From G963422275 sp963422275 (GTDB taxonomy: Bacteria; Pseudomonadota; Alphaproteobacteria; Rhodobacterales; Rhodobacteraceae), in the NCBI GenBank assembly GCA_963422275.1, contig OY729418.1, forward strand, positions 1,674,001 through 1,738,000: a DNA stretch of 64,000 bases, read 5' to 3'. The translations under genes were made by a program, and so were the position numbers. The notes beneath the pieces were generated by a model. It did not search any database. It had not been told where the DNA came from and saw only the letters and a program-made list of their open reading frames with translations. Position 1 is the stretch's first letter; the number at the start of each line of letters is the position of its first letter. Positions 50,208 through 59,529 of this stretch are shown piece after piece.

Positions 50208-51746
50208 TCAGGACTCTTCGCGCGTGATCTTTGACGAGTTCCCTTCCGTTTCCTGTTTCTTCAATTTTCTCTGTCGACGCTCGAACCGCAGTGTGCGAAC
50301 GTGCTGAAACAGGACAAAAATTATCAGCAGCACCAGAATAGCCGAAATAGGGCGATTGACGAAATCCAGAGGGCTGTCGATCCGCACAATGGCGCTGCGC
50401 AGCTTAACCTCCATGATGCCCCCCAGAACCACGCCCAGAATGATCGGTACAATCGGCAGGTTCAGACGCTTGAGAATCAGCCCGAAAACTCCGAATCCGG
50501 CAGCCATCGCGCAATCCACAGGAGAATTCCGCAGTGAATAGACCCCGACAAAGCTTAGGATGAGGATCATGAGACCCAGATAGCGCGTTGGCACCTGCGT
50601 GATCTTTAGGAGCAGATTGGTTGAAAAAAGCAGAAACACAATCACGATGACGTTCAGCAACAGCATCGCGATGTAGAGTGCCATGACAAAATCCATGCTG
50701 CCTTGGAACAGCTGCGGGCCGGGAATGACATTGTGGACATAGAATACCGACAACATCATCGCAGTCAGCGCTTCGCCGGGAATGCCAAGCGCTAGCAACG
50801 GGATCATTGCTGCAGGCGGCACGGCATTGTTGGCAGCCTCGGAGGCGACCAGCCCCTCGGGCGAGCCATCGCCAAAAGCCTTGGGTTTCTTTGAGGTTTT
50901 CTGGGCGTAGGTATAGGAAAGAAACTGGGCAGTGAATTCGCCAACGCCCGGGATCGTGCCCATCATTACCCCGAAGCTCGCCGCTACGGAGGCAACCCTT
51001 TTCAGCCCCAGCAACTCGGCAAATCCGCCCAAAAGATTTCCCTGCACCCGCTTGGCATGAGGGGTGTGGTCTTTTTCCAGCATCAGCAACAGCGCTTGGC
51101 TGATCGCGAACAGACCCAGTACCAGCACAATCAGATCGACCCCACTGGTCAACCAGTTCTGGCCAAAGGTGAAACGGAGCGTGTATTTGGCCGGTTCCAG
51201 CCCAATCGTGTTCAGGAATATTCCGAAGAAGGCCAGCATGCCTGCGGCCATGATCTGACCGCGGTGGGCAAGGATCACAAGGATAATCCCGAGCAGTGCT
51301 GCCAGGAAGATCTCGCGACTGCCGAAATGGGGGGAGATCAGTGCCAGCACCGGAGCCAAAATGATCAGGCAGACAATCGCGAAGACACCGCCAAAGAAAC
51401 TGGCTGAATAGGCAAGTGAAAGCGCCCGGTGTGCCTGTCCCCGCTTTGTCATCGGGTATCCGTCATAGGTTGTCAGCGCATTCACCGGCGTACCTGGCGT
51501 GTTAAGCAGGATTGCCGGAATGGACCCGCCATACATCGAGCTCCCGTAGATCCCCAAGAGCATCGTCAGACCGACAATAGGCTCAAAGGCAAAGGTTGCC
51601 GGCAGCAAGATCGCAATGGCAACCGCAGCCCCCACTCCTGGAATGGCCCCGATAATCACTCCGCCGATAGACCCGATCAGAAGAGCTGCCAGCACCTGCC
51701 AGCTTAACAGTATCTGTATACCGCCCAGAATAGCATCCATGTTCAA
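50208..51746 (-). CDS. tctA: Tripartite tricarboxylate transporter large permease TctA
   Basis: 512-aa membrane protein with about a dozen hydrophobic segments and the family repeats GAIPGVGAAVAIAILLP near residue 30, TPGTPVNALTTYDGYPM near 85, GTIPGVGEFTAQFLSY near 265 and LALGIPGEALTAMML near 325. It forms the channel of the TTT system with TctB. The gene follows tctB by 4 bp. Transport is secondary, driven by proton or sodium gradients. Confidence 0.93.
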   Translation of the reverse strand: MNMDAILGGIQILLSWQVLAALLIGSIGGVIIGAIPGVGAAVAIAILLPATFAFEPIVGLTMLLGIYGSSMYGGSIPAILLNTPGTPVNALTTYDGYPMTKRGQAHRALSLAYSASFFGGVFAIVCLIILAPVLALISPHFGSREIFLAALLGIILVILAHRGQIMAAGMLAFFGIFLNTIGLEPAKYTLRFTFGQNWLTSGVDLIVLVLGLFAISQALLLMLEKDHTPHAKRVQGNLLGGFAELLGLKRVASVAASFGVMMGTIPGVGEFTAQFLSYTYAQKTSKKPKAFGDGSPEGLVASEAANNAVPPAAMIPLLALGIPGEALTAMMLSVFYVHNVIPGPQLFQGSMDFVMALYIAMLLLNVIVIVFLLFSTNLLLKITQVPTRYLGLMILILSFVGVYSLRNSPVDCAMAAGFGVFGLILKRLNLPIVPIILGVVLGGIMEVKLRSAIVRIDSPLDFVNRPISAILVLLIIFVLFQHVRTLRFERRQRKLKKQETEGNSSKITREES

Positions 51747-51750
51747 TCCC

Positions 51751-52302
51751 TCACAGGTAGATCATAGCCAAGGGCCGGATGAAATCCGGCAGATATTCAT
51801 ATATTTGCCCCGCTGGGATCTTCACTTTCAGACCCGCGCGGAACACCAGCACGACCGCCACCGCAAACAGGAAGGAAATAGGAAGGGCCTGAGGGCGGCG
51901 ATATCCAAGCCGGAAAGTCAGAAACAGAGCGAAAACGATGGTCGAGAGCAAGTATCCGATGATCGGCACCACACTGACATAGATCAGGAAATAAGCTACG
52001 AATTCCAACGACCGCATCCAGAGCGCCAACTCTTTCATCCGGCCAAAAATGCGCGGCGATGACAATGAGCCAATAAGGTTCAAAGCTGCGAAAAAGGTCA
52101 TGCCGATCAAGGACAAGGTAGGCCAGAAAGCTGGTTGAGCGACCAGCATGGTGCGATCGACCCATTTGGTCTGGTCCCCTAGGTTGGCCAGCAGAAACGC
52201 GCAGAACGCCAAGAATGCATAGGCAAAGACAAGATCTCCGGGCCGTCTGTCACGGCGGAACAGTTCCTGAAATGTCTTTAGCCTGATCATCACCTTTTCC
52301 AT
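51751..52302 (-). CDS. tctB: Tripartite tricarboxylate transporter small permease TctB
   Basis: 183-aa protein with four predicted membrane helices (about residues 25-45, 58-80, 97-120 and 133-152), the usual TctB layout. It precedes tctA in the same operon. Sequence conservation in TctB is low, so the call rests on size, topology and gene order. Confidence 0.88.
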   Translation of the reverse strand: MEKVMIRLKTFQELFRRDRRPGDLVFAYAFLAFCAFLLANLGDQTKWVDRTMLVAQPAFWPTLSLIGMTFFAALNLIGSLSSPRIFGRMKELALWMRSLEFVAYFLIYVSVVPIIGYLLSTIVFALFLTFRLGYRRPQALPISFLFAVAVVLVFRAGLKVKIPAGQIYEYLPDFIRPLAMIYL

Positions 52303-52616
52303 GTTTCCTCACATCAGATTTCGTAAAAGAAGAGCCAGTCCCGAAAACAGATCAACGCAAAGGGCAGAGCTGGTGCTGCATCGTCGCGGCGGAACTAGAT
52401 TCAAATTCATCTCGACCCTCGGTCTCGTCCTCAAAGCAACGACCCGGGCCGGAGAGCTTCTTGGCATTGATGCCACGTGTCGGGACGCCCAGGTTGAAAT
52501 GGAAAGCGTGACTTGTCGCGCCCGTTCCCCCGATGCGGCCAATGTGACAGCTGGCGTGCCCCTTGTCTTCAAGCACTTTGCAAGCACCCTATCTCCTCAC
52601 TTTATGCAAGATGCGT
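52303..52616. other. Intergenic region between the gentisate operon and tctBA
   Basis: 314 bp with no recognisable gene and no clear terminator. It likely contains the tctBA promoter. Transcription from the maleate isomerase gene could also continue through it, since both operons run on the minus strand. Confidence 0.35.
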
Positions 52617-53381
52617 TCAACTGCAATTTCCGGACAGCAAGATCCCGCATCCCGGCGCTCTCGCCTCCAGCCCAAGATTGGTCAGCATCTGATGGGTTGT
52701 CGCGACGGCCGCCGAGAGGACGGGGATGCCGCATTCGTCCTCAACCTTTTGAATTGCGGCCAGAGATGGCATCTGGACACAGGCCGACAGTACCAGCGCG
52801 TCGATGTTTTTTAGGCTCACCTGCTTGTATATCTCGGTCAGGTTCATCGGGTCCTGCGCCGCGACCTCTAGATTGTCGGGGATTTCCAGCGAAATGCTGT
52901 CACTGACTTCCACGCCCTCTGCCTCGATGTATTCGGCCACCAGATTGGTGAGATGTCGCATATAAGGGGTCAAGATCGAAATGCGCTTGGCGCCTATCAA
53001 ATGCAGACTGTCCACCAATGCGCCCGCCGAACTGACCACAGGCGCGGGATTGCCGTTGTCCAAGGTCACCTGATGCAGGCGCATCTGGCTTTCGCGGTGA
53101 TAACCCTTGCCCATCGACATGATCGCCACAAGGCAGGCATAGCCCATCACATCGACGTTCGCGTCGGACAGTTCCAGCGCGCAGCGGTCGCTGTCCTTGT
53201 CCATCGCGGACAGTTCCTCTTTTGTAACCTTCTTCATCCGCATCCGGCTGGAATGGAAGGAAAACCGCTCGGGCAAGATCCGCTCGCGGGCACGCAGCAT
53301 GGCCGGGATCTCACGCTCCATCGTCAGGTTCGACGAGGGGACGATTTGCCCGATCTTGAGAGTTTTGTGCAGGTTTTCCAT
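52617..53381 (-). CDS. Maleate cis-trans isomerase (Asp/Glu racemase superfamily)
   Basis: 254 aa with the maleate isomerase N-terminus GQIVPSSNLTMEREIPAM and two catalytic cysteines in the expected places: MGYACLVAI near residue 82 and LSACVQMPSL near 202. It converts maleate to fumarate. Coming one base after an FAH hydrolase and behind a gentisate dioxygenase, it implies direct hydrolysis of maleylpyruvate to pyruvate and maleate, then isomerisation, rather than the glutathione-dependent isomerase route. An arylmalonate decarboxylase-like role is a less likely alternative. Confidence 0.85.
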   Translation of the reverse strand: MENLHKTLKIGQIVPSSNLTMEREIPAMLRARERILPERFSFHSSRMRMKKVTKEELSAMDKDSDRCALELSDANVDVMGYACLVAIMSMGKGYHRESQMRLHQVTLDNGNPAPVVSSAGALVDSLHLIGAKRISILTPYMRHLTNLVAEYIEAEGVEVSDSISLEIPDNLEVAAQDPMNLTEIYKQVSLKNIDALVLSACVQMPSLAAIQKVEDECGIPVLSAAVATTHQMLTNLGLEARAPGCGILLSGNCS

Positions 53382-53382
53382 G

Positions 53383-54300
53383 TCAGTCCCCGATTTTCAC
53401 AACCGGGTTCCGCAGAACGCCAATTCCGTCGATACCGCATTCGATAACGTCGCCGGGCCACATCCATTCCTGCGGGTCACGGCCCGCACCCACACCGGCT
53501 GGCGTTCCAGTGGCGATGAGGTCCCCGGGTTCCAGCGTGATGCCCGAGGAGATGTCGGAAATGAGTTCGGGGATGCGGAAGAGCATGAACTTGGTGTTCG
53601 AGCGTTGCTTTTCTTCGCCGTTTTTCTTCAGCCAAAGTTCCAGGTCGTGCGGGTCGGCAATCTCGTCTGCAGTCACGATGGCCGGTCCCATCGGACAATA
53701 GCTGTCCTGCCCCTTGGAAAAGATCCATTGACCGGCACGACGATTGTCGCGAGCCGAGATGTCGTTGATGACGGTATAGCCAAAGACATGACTCATTGCA
53801 TTTTCCTTGGCGATCCGGGTGGCGCGCTTGCCGATGATCACCGCGAGCTCGACCTCCCAGTCCAGCTGCTGCGTCATGGCCGCATTGTGCTGGATCGGCT
53901 CGCCATTTGCGATCACTGTGGTGGGTGGCTTCGAGAACAAAACTGGTTTCTGAGGCAATTTAGCCGAAGTATCCAGCGAGCGGGCGCTTTCGGCCACGTG
54001 TTCGGTATAGTTCAGGCCGATGCCAAAGATGTTCTTGCGCGGGCGTGGGATCGGCGCCAGAAGGCGCACGTTTTCCTCTGGCACGGCGACGCCCGCGAGA
54101 CGGGCTCCGTCGGTTGCGGCCAAAGCGCGGGCAATCGCGGCCAGAGAGTCCGGACCCAAGTCGATCAATTCCAGCATGGACGAGGGCAGCGCCTCGCGCA
54201 CAGCGTCCCCCAGATATTCGACGTCAACAACCTGCCCGCCAACGACGACGCCAAGACGCCCTTCGCCGACCGCGGAATGCCTATAGGTTACAATCTTCAT
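53383..54300 (-). CDS. FAH-family hydrolase (probable maleylpyruvate/fumarylpyruvate hydrolase)
   Basis: 305 aa with an N-terminal cap domain and the FAH catalytic domain: GIGLNYTEHVAESAR, WEVELAVIIGKRATR, YTVINDISARDNR, and LEPGDLIATGTPAGVG. It overlaps gentisate 1,2-dioxygenase by ATGA and precedes maleate isomerase by one base. The product of gentisate cleavage, maleylpyruvate, is the likely substrate, because the partner enzyme acts on maleate. Confidence 0.88.
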   Translation of the reverse strand: MKIVTYRHSAVGEGRLGVVVGGQVVDVEYLGDAVREALPSSMLELIDLGPDSLAAIARALAATDGARLAGVAVPEENVRLLAPIPRPRKNIFGIGLNYTEHVAESARSLDTSAKLPQKPVLFSKPPTTVIANGEPIQHNAAMTQQLDWEVELAVIIGKRATRIAKENAMSHVFGYTVINDISARDNRRAGQWIFSKGQDSYCPMGPAIVTADEIADPHDLELWLKKNGEEKQRSNTKFMLFRIPELISDISSGITLEPGDLIATGTPAGVGAGRDPQEWMWPGDVIECGIDGIGVLRNPVVKIGD

Positions 54301-55445
54301 TGTGTGTTTTCCGCTAATGCTTGCTCTTCGACGATCTGGTGCCCGCCGTTTTCCTCAAGTGACTGTTCCGCGTAGAATCCAAGCTTCTCCATTGTCGGAA
54401 AGTCGTTGAACGAAAACAGGCAGCTATCGTCGCGGTCTTGGGTGTTGCCGTGTTCGTGCCAAGTCCAGGCGGGGGCGCAGAAGATGTCGTTCTTCTTCCA
54501 GTTGAACCGCTTGCCGCCGATAACCGAGTATCCCTCACCCTTGGCTACATGATAGATCACATTGCCGGTATGTCGATGCGCCTTGGTATGCTCGGCTGGC
54601 CGAAGCATCTGCATATGGGCCCCCATGGTCAGCATCGGATTGTCGCCGGTTTGCGGATTCACATACCGCATGATCACGCCGTCATAGGGCGACCCGTCAG
54701 TCACCTTGGCGTAGTTCTGCAACGCCTCGTAGGTTGGCTCCCAAGCAAATTTCATCAGTGGCGAGTAAGGCTTGTCCCATTTGTCCATTTCCGGCCGGAG
54801 ACCCGGGCCGCCCCAGCTGAGCGGGCCGTCGTTCAGCGGGATATTGGTCGATTGGTAGTCGTTCGGGTGCACTTCGTAGAAATTTGCTTCCAAGCAATTG
54901 GTGAGCGGGATGTCCAGCCCATCCTGCCACATGCTGATCTTGCCGTCCTCAGACACGCCATGTTCATGCCAAGTGCCGCTGGGCGTGATGACAAAATCAT
55001 TGCCGCCAAGATCCATCCGATGACCGTCAACGATGGTGTAGGCACCTTCGCCTTCCATGATAAAGCGCAGGGCCGAGGCTGCGTGACGGTGCGCGCCAGC
55101 GCGCTCGCCGGGCTTCATCACCTGGATGCCCGAGAACAGCCACCCGCAGGCGGCGCTCACATCTTGACGCTTGGGATTGCGCAGATAAACCACGCGGCGG
55201 CCGGCATCTTCCGGGCGCACCAACTCGATGGAGCGCAGGACCTGTTCGCGCAGGTCCGAATTGCGCCAAAGAACTGGCATCGATTTCGGGGTGGGCTCCC
55301 AAGGTTCGATGTCGTTGGCAATAGTCCAGAGGGCGCCAGTCTCATACTTGGCTAGATCCTCGTAATAAGCTTCCAACTCGGCATTGTCGCGCACCCGGGC
55401 GCGGCCAAGAATATCGTCGCGGGCATCAACATCGGTTTGTGTCAT
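54297..55445 (-). CDS. Gentisate 1,2-dioxygenase (bicupin)
   Basis: 382-aa two-cupin iron dioxygenase. The N-terminal cupin carries GAHRHAASALRFIMEGEGAY with His ligands, and DFVITPSGTWHEHG. The C-terminal cupin carries TKAHRHTGNVIYHVAKGEGY and the CAPAWTWHEHGN pattern. It opens gentisate between C1 and C2 to maleylpyruvate. Related bicupins cleave salicylate, 5-aminosalicylate or 1-hydroxy-2-naphthoate, so the substrate is not fixed. It is coupled to the FAH hydrolase. How the indole pathway upstream would feed it is unclear. Confidence 0.88.
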   Translation of the reverse strand: MTQTDVDARDDILGRARVRDNAELEAYYEDLAKYETGALWTIANDIEPWEPTPKSMPVLWRNSDLREQVLRSIELVRPEDAGRRVVYLRNPKRQDVSAACGWLFSGIQVMKPGERAGAHRHAASALRFIMEGEGAYTIVDGHRMDLGGNDFVITPSGTWHEHGVSEDGKISMWQDGLDIPLTNCLEANFYEVHPNDYQSTNIPLNDGPLSWGGPGLRPEMDKWDKPYSPLMKFAWEPTYEALQNYAKVTDGSPYDGVIMRYVNPQTGDNPMLTMGAHMQMLRPAEHTKAHRHTGNVIYHVAKGEGYSVIGGKRFNWKKNDIFCAPAWTWHEHGNTQDRDDSCLFSFNDFPTMEKLGFYAEQSLEENGGHQIVEEQALAENTQ

Positions 55446-55463
55446 GGATGGGACTCCTTTGGT

Positions 55464-56507
55464 TCAAATGGCTTCGGACACGGACGAGCCCTCTTCCCGT
55501 TCGCATTCCGGAAATGTTTCCGCGACAGGCCGGGCCGTTAGATTCACGGGCGTCTGCTGCTGTTGGTTCACCTGCAGGTTGAAAACGTCGAACCGGTTGT
55601 AATGACCGGTGATGTCATGCATTTGCTTGGGCTGGATGCAGCGGCCTAGGTCGATCTCGGCATGGACAATCCCTTCATCGTCGATCAGCCCTTCGGTGAC
55701 CGGACGTCCATCGGGGCCGATGATGCAGGAATAGGCGCTGGACTTGCGCTCCAGCAGGGTGCGGGCATCAGGCCGGATTTGTTCCATTGCCGCGATGATT
55801 TCATCCGAGACGGTCGAGGTGGAGATGACTGTAAAGACCTTGCCCTCGAAACTGTGCGACTGGCCGCGAAGCTTGATAGCCTCGGCCATGTCGTAGTCGC
55901 GCGGGGCCACAGGCAGCGAGATATAGGAGGCCGCATGCACCAGCTCGCCCTGCGCCAACAACGAGTAACGCGCCAGCGGGTTGGTGTTCTCGCCGCAAGC
56001 CAGACCGCCTAGCGGCCCGATCTCGGTGTCATAGACCCTGAGACTTGACCCGTCCCCGCCGGTCCAGGTCAGTTTCTCGGCCCAGGTCGGCACCAGTTTG
56101 CGGTGCTTGCCCAGAATCGAGCCGTCCGGCCCGATGAAGAGGAGCGTGTTGTAAAGCGCGCCAAGCGAGACTGAACTGCGCTCGTTCAGGCCCATGACCA
56201 CATAGCAGTCATGGGCCTTGGCAGCAGTGCGGATCTTGCCGATCTCAGGACCATCCGCAAAGATTGACGCCCGCACCAGCTTGTCAAACCATGCGCTGCC
56301 CGTCACTGGATCGGTAATCCAGTTCCAATAGGGGTAGCCGGGGATGAAGACCTCGGGGAAAACCACTAGCCGCGCACCATTTCCGGAGGCTTCGGCGATC
56401 AGGTGGACCGCTTTTTCGGCAGTCTTGTCCGCATCTAGGAAAGCGGGGCTGGTCTGGACCGCGGCGGCAGTGAATTTGGGAAATTCCTTGCCTGGCAGCA
56501 TGATCAT
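55464..56507 (-). CDS. Nitrilase
   Basis: 347-aa carbon-nitrogen hydrolase with the full catalytic triad: Glu52 in VVFPEVFIPG, Lys137 in KHRKLVPTW and Cys171 in GGLACGENTNPL. The length and FPEVFIPGYPYWNW segment match true nitrilases rather than amidases. It starts in an ATGA overlap with the aminotransferase gene and would convert a nitrile to an acid plus ammonia. Indole-3-acetonitrile to indole-3-acetate is the attractive reading in this context; other arylacetonitriles are possible. Confidence 0.9.
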   Translation of the reverse strand: MIMLPGKEFPKFTAAAVQTSPAFLDADKTAEKAVHLIAEASGNGARLVVFPEVFIPGYPYWNWITDPVTGSAWFDKLVRASIFADGPEIGKIRTAAKAHDCYVVMGLNERSSVSLGALYNTLLFIGPDGSILGKHRKLVPTWAEKLTWTGGDGSSLRVYDTEIGPLGGLACGENTNPLARYSLLAQGELVHAASYISLPVAPRDYDMAEAIKLRGQSHSFEGKVFTVISTSTVSDEIIAAMEQIRPDARTLLERKSSAYSCIIGPDGRPVTEGLIDDEGIVHAEIDLGRCIQPKQMHDITGHYNRFDVFNLQVNQQQQTPVNLTARPVAETFPECEREEGSSVSEAI

Positions 56508-57874
56508 TTAACCTCTTCATATTTGCGGAAGGCGTTGGTCAGACCGTCGATGATCTTGTCCACGCCATCTGCATCGATGGTCAGCGGCGGAGAGAGAATG
56601 ATGTTCGACCCGGCAGGGCGAACAATTAAGCCATCTTCTCTTGCGAATGCCGCGATCATCTCGCCTTGACCCTGGCCGGGGTCGATCGGTTCGCGGGTCT
56701 TCTTGCTGGCCACCAGATCAACGCCGACCATCAGACCCTTGCCGCGCACTTCGCCCACCAGCGAGGACCAGTCAGGCAGGTTTTCCAGTCCCCTGATCAG
56801 CCGATCCCCCATCAACCGTGCATTTTCCGGCAGGTTTTCATTTTCGACGATTTCCAGCGTGGCATTGGCCGCCACGCATCCCAACGCATGGCCGGTTGCG
56901 GTATAACCGTGCATGACAAAGCCCATGGGATCGACTCCCTTGGTCCAGGCGCTCATCACCCGTTCATTCAGCACTGTAGCCCCCAACGGGATGTAGCCTG
57001 CGGTAATGCCTTTAGCGAGACACATGATATCGGGCTTGACACCCCAGCCGCGCGCTCCGAACATGGCACCCGAGCGGCCAAAGCCGGTCACAACCTCGTC
57101 TGAAATCAGCAGGATACCGTGTTTGTCCAGCGTCTCGCGCAGACGGGGCCAAAAACTTGCGGGAGGAACAATGACTCCCCCGGCTCCCTGCACCGGCTCG
57201 GCAATGAAGGCGGCAATTGAATGAGCGCCATTGTGTTGAACGAGCCGGTCGATCTGCGTGACAATTGCCTCGGTCAGCTCTTCGGGATCTTCGGAATAGG
57301 GGTTGCGATAGGTCCAAGGGCTGTCCACCTGATAGCAGCCCGGCATAAGCGGACCATAGGCGTGACGGTAATTGCTCGACCCATTGACCGATGTGCCGCC
57401 GAACTGAATGCCGTGATATCCTTGCTTCAGCGAGATAAATCCGGTGCGGTCAGGCTGTCCTTCCAGCTTCCAGTATTGGCGGCTGAGCTTGAGCGCGGTT
57501 TCAACCGCATCCGAGCCGTTGGCTGAGAACAGCACCTTGGCCATGTTCTCTTCCGCCGACATTTCGATCACCTTGGCCGACAGCTCAATCGACGGTGCGG
57601 TGGTCGTGCCTGCAAAGCTCGAATAGTAAGAGATCTCGTCCATTTGGGCGGTGATGGCCGCTTTGATTTCGGGCCGGTTGTGCCCGACATTGACGTTCCA
57701 CAAACCGCCGATCCCATCGATATAGGTTTTACCGTCAATGTCGGTCACATGGTACCCGTTGCCCTTCATGATGATCTGCGGCGGGTGCTCGGCCGAGATA
57801 AGCGGGTGAATCATCGGATGCAGCTGATGGCGAGCATTGTTTTCACGCAAAAAATTGTCATCTTTGGTGACCAT
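56504..57874 (-). CDS. Class III (omega) aminotransferase
   Basis: 456-aa PLP enzyme of fold type I. It has the FSANGSDAVETALKL segment, the PLP-binding Asp in LLISDEVVTGFGR and the Schiff-base Lys in MCLAKGITAGYIPLG. Members move the amino group from amines such as beta-alanine, putrescine or arylalkylamines to pyruvate, giving aldehydes. It lies between aldehyde dehydrogenase and nitrilase, so an amine to aldehyde to acid sequence (for example tryptamine to indole-3-acetate) is plausible. Confidence 0.9.
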   Translation of the reverse strand: MVTKDDNFLRENNARHQLHPMIHPLISAEHPPQIIMKGNGYHVTDIDGKTYIDGIGGLWNVNVGHNRPEIKAAITAQMDEISYYSSFAGTTTAPSIELSAKVIEMSAEENMAKVLFSANGSDAVETALKLSRQYWKLEGQPDRTGFISLKQGYHGIQFGGTSVNGSSNYRHAYGPLMPGCYQVDSPWTYRNPYSEDPEELTEAIVTQIDRLVQHNGAHSIAAFIAEPVQGAGGVIVPPASFWPRLRETLDKHGILLISDEVVTGFGRSGAMFGARGWGVKPDIMCLAKGITAGYIPLGATVLNERVMSAWTKGVDPMGFVMHGYTATGHALGCVAANATLEIVENENLPENARLMGDRLIRGLENLPDWSSLVGEVRGKGLMVGVDLVASKKTREPIDPGQGQGEMIAAFAREDGLIVRPAGSNIILSPPLTIDADGVDKIIDGLTNAFRKYEEVK

Positions 57875-57899
57875 TTTAGTAACTCCTGGTTGCGCGCGC

Positions 57900-59414
57900 T
57901 CAGCCTAGGGCGATGCAGACGGACTTGGTTTCGAGGTAGTTGTCCAGCGCTGCGCGCCCGTGCTCGCGGCCGATGCCGGATTGCTTGTAGCCTCCGAACG
58001 GCATGTTCTGGTCAGGCAGGTTGTGGGCATTGACCCAGACGGTGCCTGCCTCGATTTGTGGCACATATTTGTGCATGGTGTTCAGATTGGTGGTCCAGAT
58101 CGATGCACCCAGCCCGTAGCGCGTGTCATTGGCCATGCGGATCGCATTGTCGGGATCGTCGAAGGGGGTGACAGTCACGACCGGCCCGAACACCTCGTCC
58201 TGCATGATGGACATTTGCTGATCCACGTCCGTAAAGATCTCGGGCTTCACGAAGAACCCCTCGCCCTCATAGGTGCCGGAGTTCAGCAACGGCTTGGCTC
58301 CCTGATCCAGCCCGCGTGCGATGCAGGCATTCACATGACCCTGATGGCGGGCCGAGACCATCGGGTTGATCTGGTTGGCTGGGTCCAGGCCTGATCCCAC
58401 CGGCAACGATCCGACCATGCCGCCCAGGAAATCGCAGACCTCATCGTAGATGCCTTTCTGGGCATAGATGCGCGTGCCCGCGCAGCAAGTCTGGCCCGAG
58501 TTGAAAAACACGCCGATCCCTGAAGCCACGCCCAACCGGTCCATATCCATGTCGTCAAACATGACCATGGGCGCCTTGCCACCCAGTTCCAGCGTCACGC
58601 GCTTCAGGTCCTTCATTGCCTGAACGCCGATGATCTTGCCGACCTCGGTCGAACCGGTGAAAGCGAGCTTGTTCACGCCGGGATGCGCCGTCAGGGCCGC
58701 GCCTGCCGTTTCGCCCGTTCCAGTGACGACGTTGACCGCACCGGCGGGCAGGCCTGCCTCAAGGCAAAGCTCCGCCAGCCTGATGGTGGTCAGCGGCGTT
58801 TCCTCGGCTGGTTTGATCACCACTGTGCAGCCACAGGCCAGCGCAGGAGCAATCTTCCACACTGCCATGTTCAGCGGGAAGTTCCAGGGCGTGATTGCGC
58901 CCACGACGCCAACCGGCTCCTTGAGGGTATAGGCCTGATACTTGGCGCCCGGCGGCACCGGGATCGACACATCGATTGTTGAACCTTCGATCTTGGTCGA
59001 CCATCCGGCCATATAGCGCATGTAGTCTGCCGAAGCGCCAACCTCGATCAGGCGGGACACCATTACGGACTTGCCGTTGTTGAGCGTCTCAAGCTGAGCC
59101 AACTCTTCGCCATTGGCCTCGATCAGGTCGGCCAATTTCAGCATGACGCGCTGCCGGTCGGCTGGCAGCATCTGACTCCACGCGCCCTTCAGCGCGGTGC
59201 GGGCGGCGGTTACGGCCTTGTCCACATCCTTTGCGGTGCCATTGGGAACCTCGGCGATTTTTTTGCCGGTCGCCGGGTTGAAAACATCCAGTGTGCTGCC
59301 AGTTTCGGCGGCGGGCTTCCGATCGCCAATCACCATTGTAACGCGCGAATCAAGAAACGAGGAAACACCGGGAAGAATCTCTCTCACTACGCTGTCAGGT
59401 CTGGCTATCTGCAT
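57900..59414 (-). CDS. Aldehyde dehydrogenase (NAD-dependent)
   Basis: 504 aa from the ATG at 59414; an open extension to 59621 runs into the divergent iorA gene and is rejected. It shows GAITPWNFPLNMAVWK, FTGSTEVGK, the catalytic Glu in TLELGGKAPM and the nucleophile Cys in FNSGQTCCAGTR, and the C-terminal PFGGYKQSGIGRE. It is first in the operon with the aminotransferase and nitrilase and would oxidise the arylacetaldehyde from the aminotransferase. Confidence 0.92.
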   Translation of the reverse strand: MQIARPDSVVREILPGVSSFLDSRVTMVIGDRKPAAETGSTLDVFNPATGKKIAEVPNGTAKDVDKAVTAARTALKGAWSQMLPADRQRVMLKLADLIEANGEELAQLETLNNGKSVMVSRLIEVGASADYMRYMAGWSTKIEGSTIDVSIPVPPGAKYQAYTLKEPVGVVGAITPWNFPLNMAVWKIAPALACGCTVVIKPAEETPLTTIRLAELCLEAGLPAGAVNVVTGTGETAGAALTAHPGVNKLAFTGSTEVGKIIGVQAMKDLKRVTLELGGKAPMVMFDDMDMDRLGVASGIGVFFNSGQTCCAGTRIYAQKGIYDEVCDFLGGMVGSLPVGSGLDPANQINPMVSARHQGHVNACIARGLDQGAKPLLNSGTYEGEGFFVKPEIFTDVDQQMSIMQDEVFGPVVTVTPFDDPDNAIRMANDTRYGLGASIWTTNLNTMHKYVPQIEAGTVWVNAHNLPDQNMPFGGYKQSGIGREHGRAALDNYLETKSVCIALG

Positions 59415-59474
59415 ATTTTTCTTCCCTTTTTCTTTTTTCGCAAAAGCTTTTTCGAACGGTGAGCAACGATATCC

Positions 59475-59503
59475 TTGACTTATTTTACACATAAATCTAT
59501 TCA
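59475..59503 (+). promoter_or_regulatory. iorA: Candidate promoter and operator for iorA
   Basis: TTGACT (59475-59480), a 17-bp spacer, then TATTCA (59498-59503) form a good sigma-70-type promoter for iorA. The spacer contains ATTTTACACATAAAT at 59482-59496, an AT-rich partial palindrome like those at 47651 and 47715, so the same repressor may act here. Confidence 0.5.
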
Positions 59504-59529
59504 TTGCCATACATTTTTGGAGATACTTC

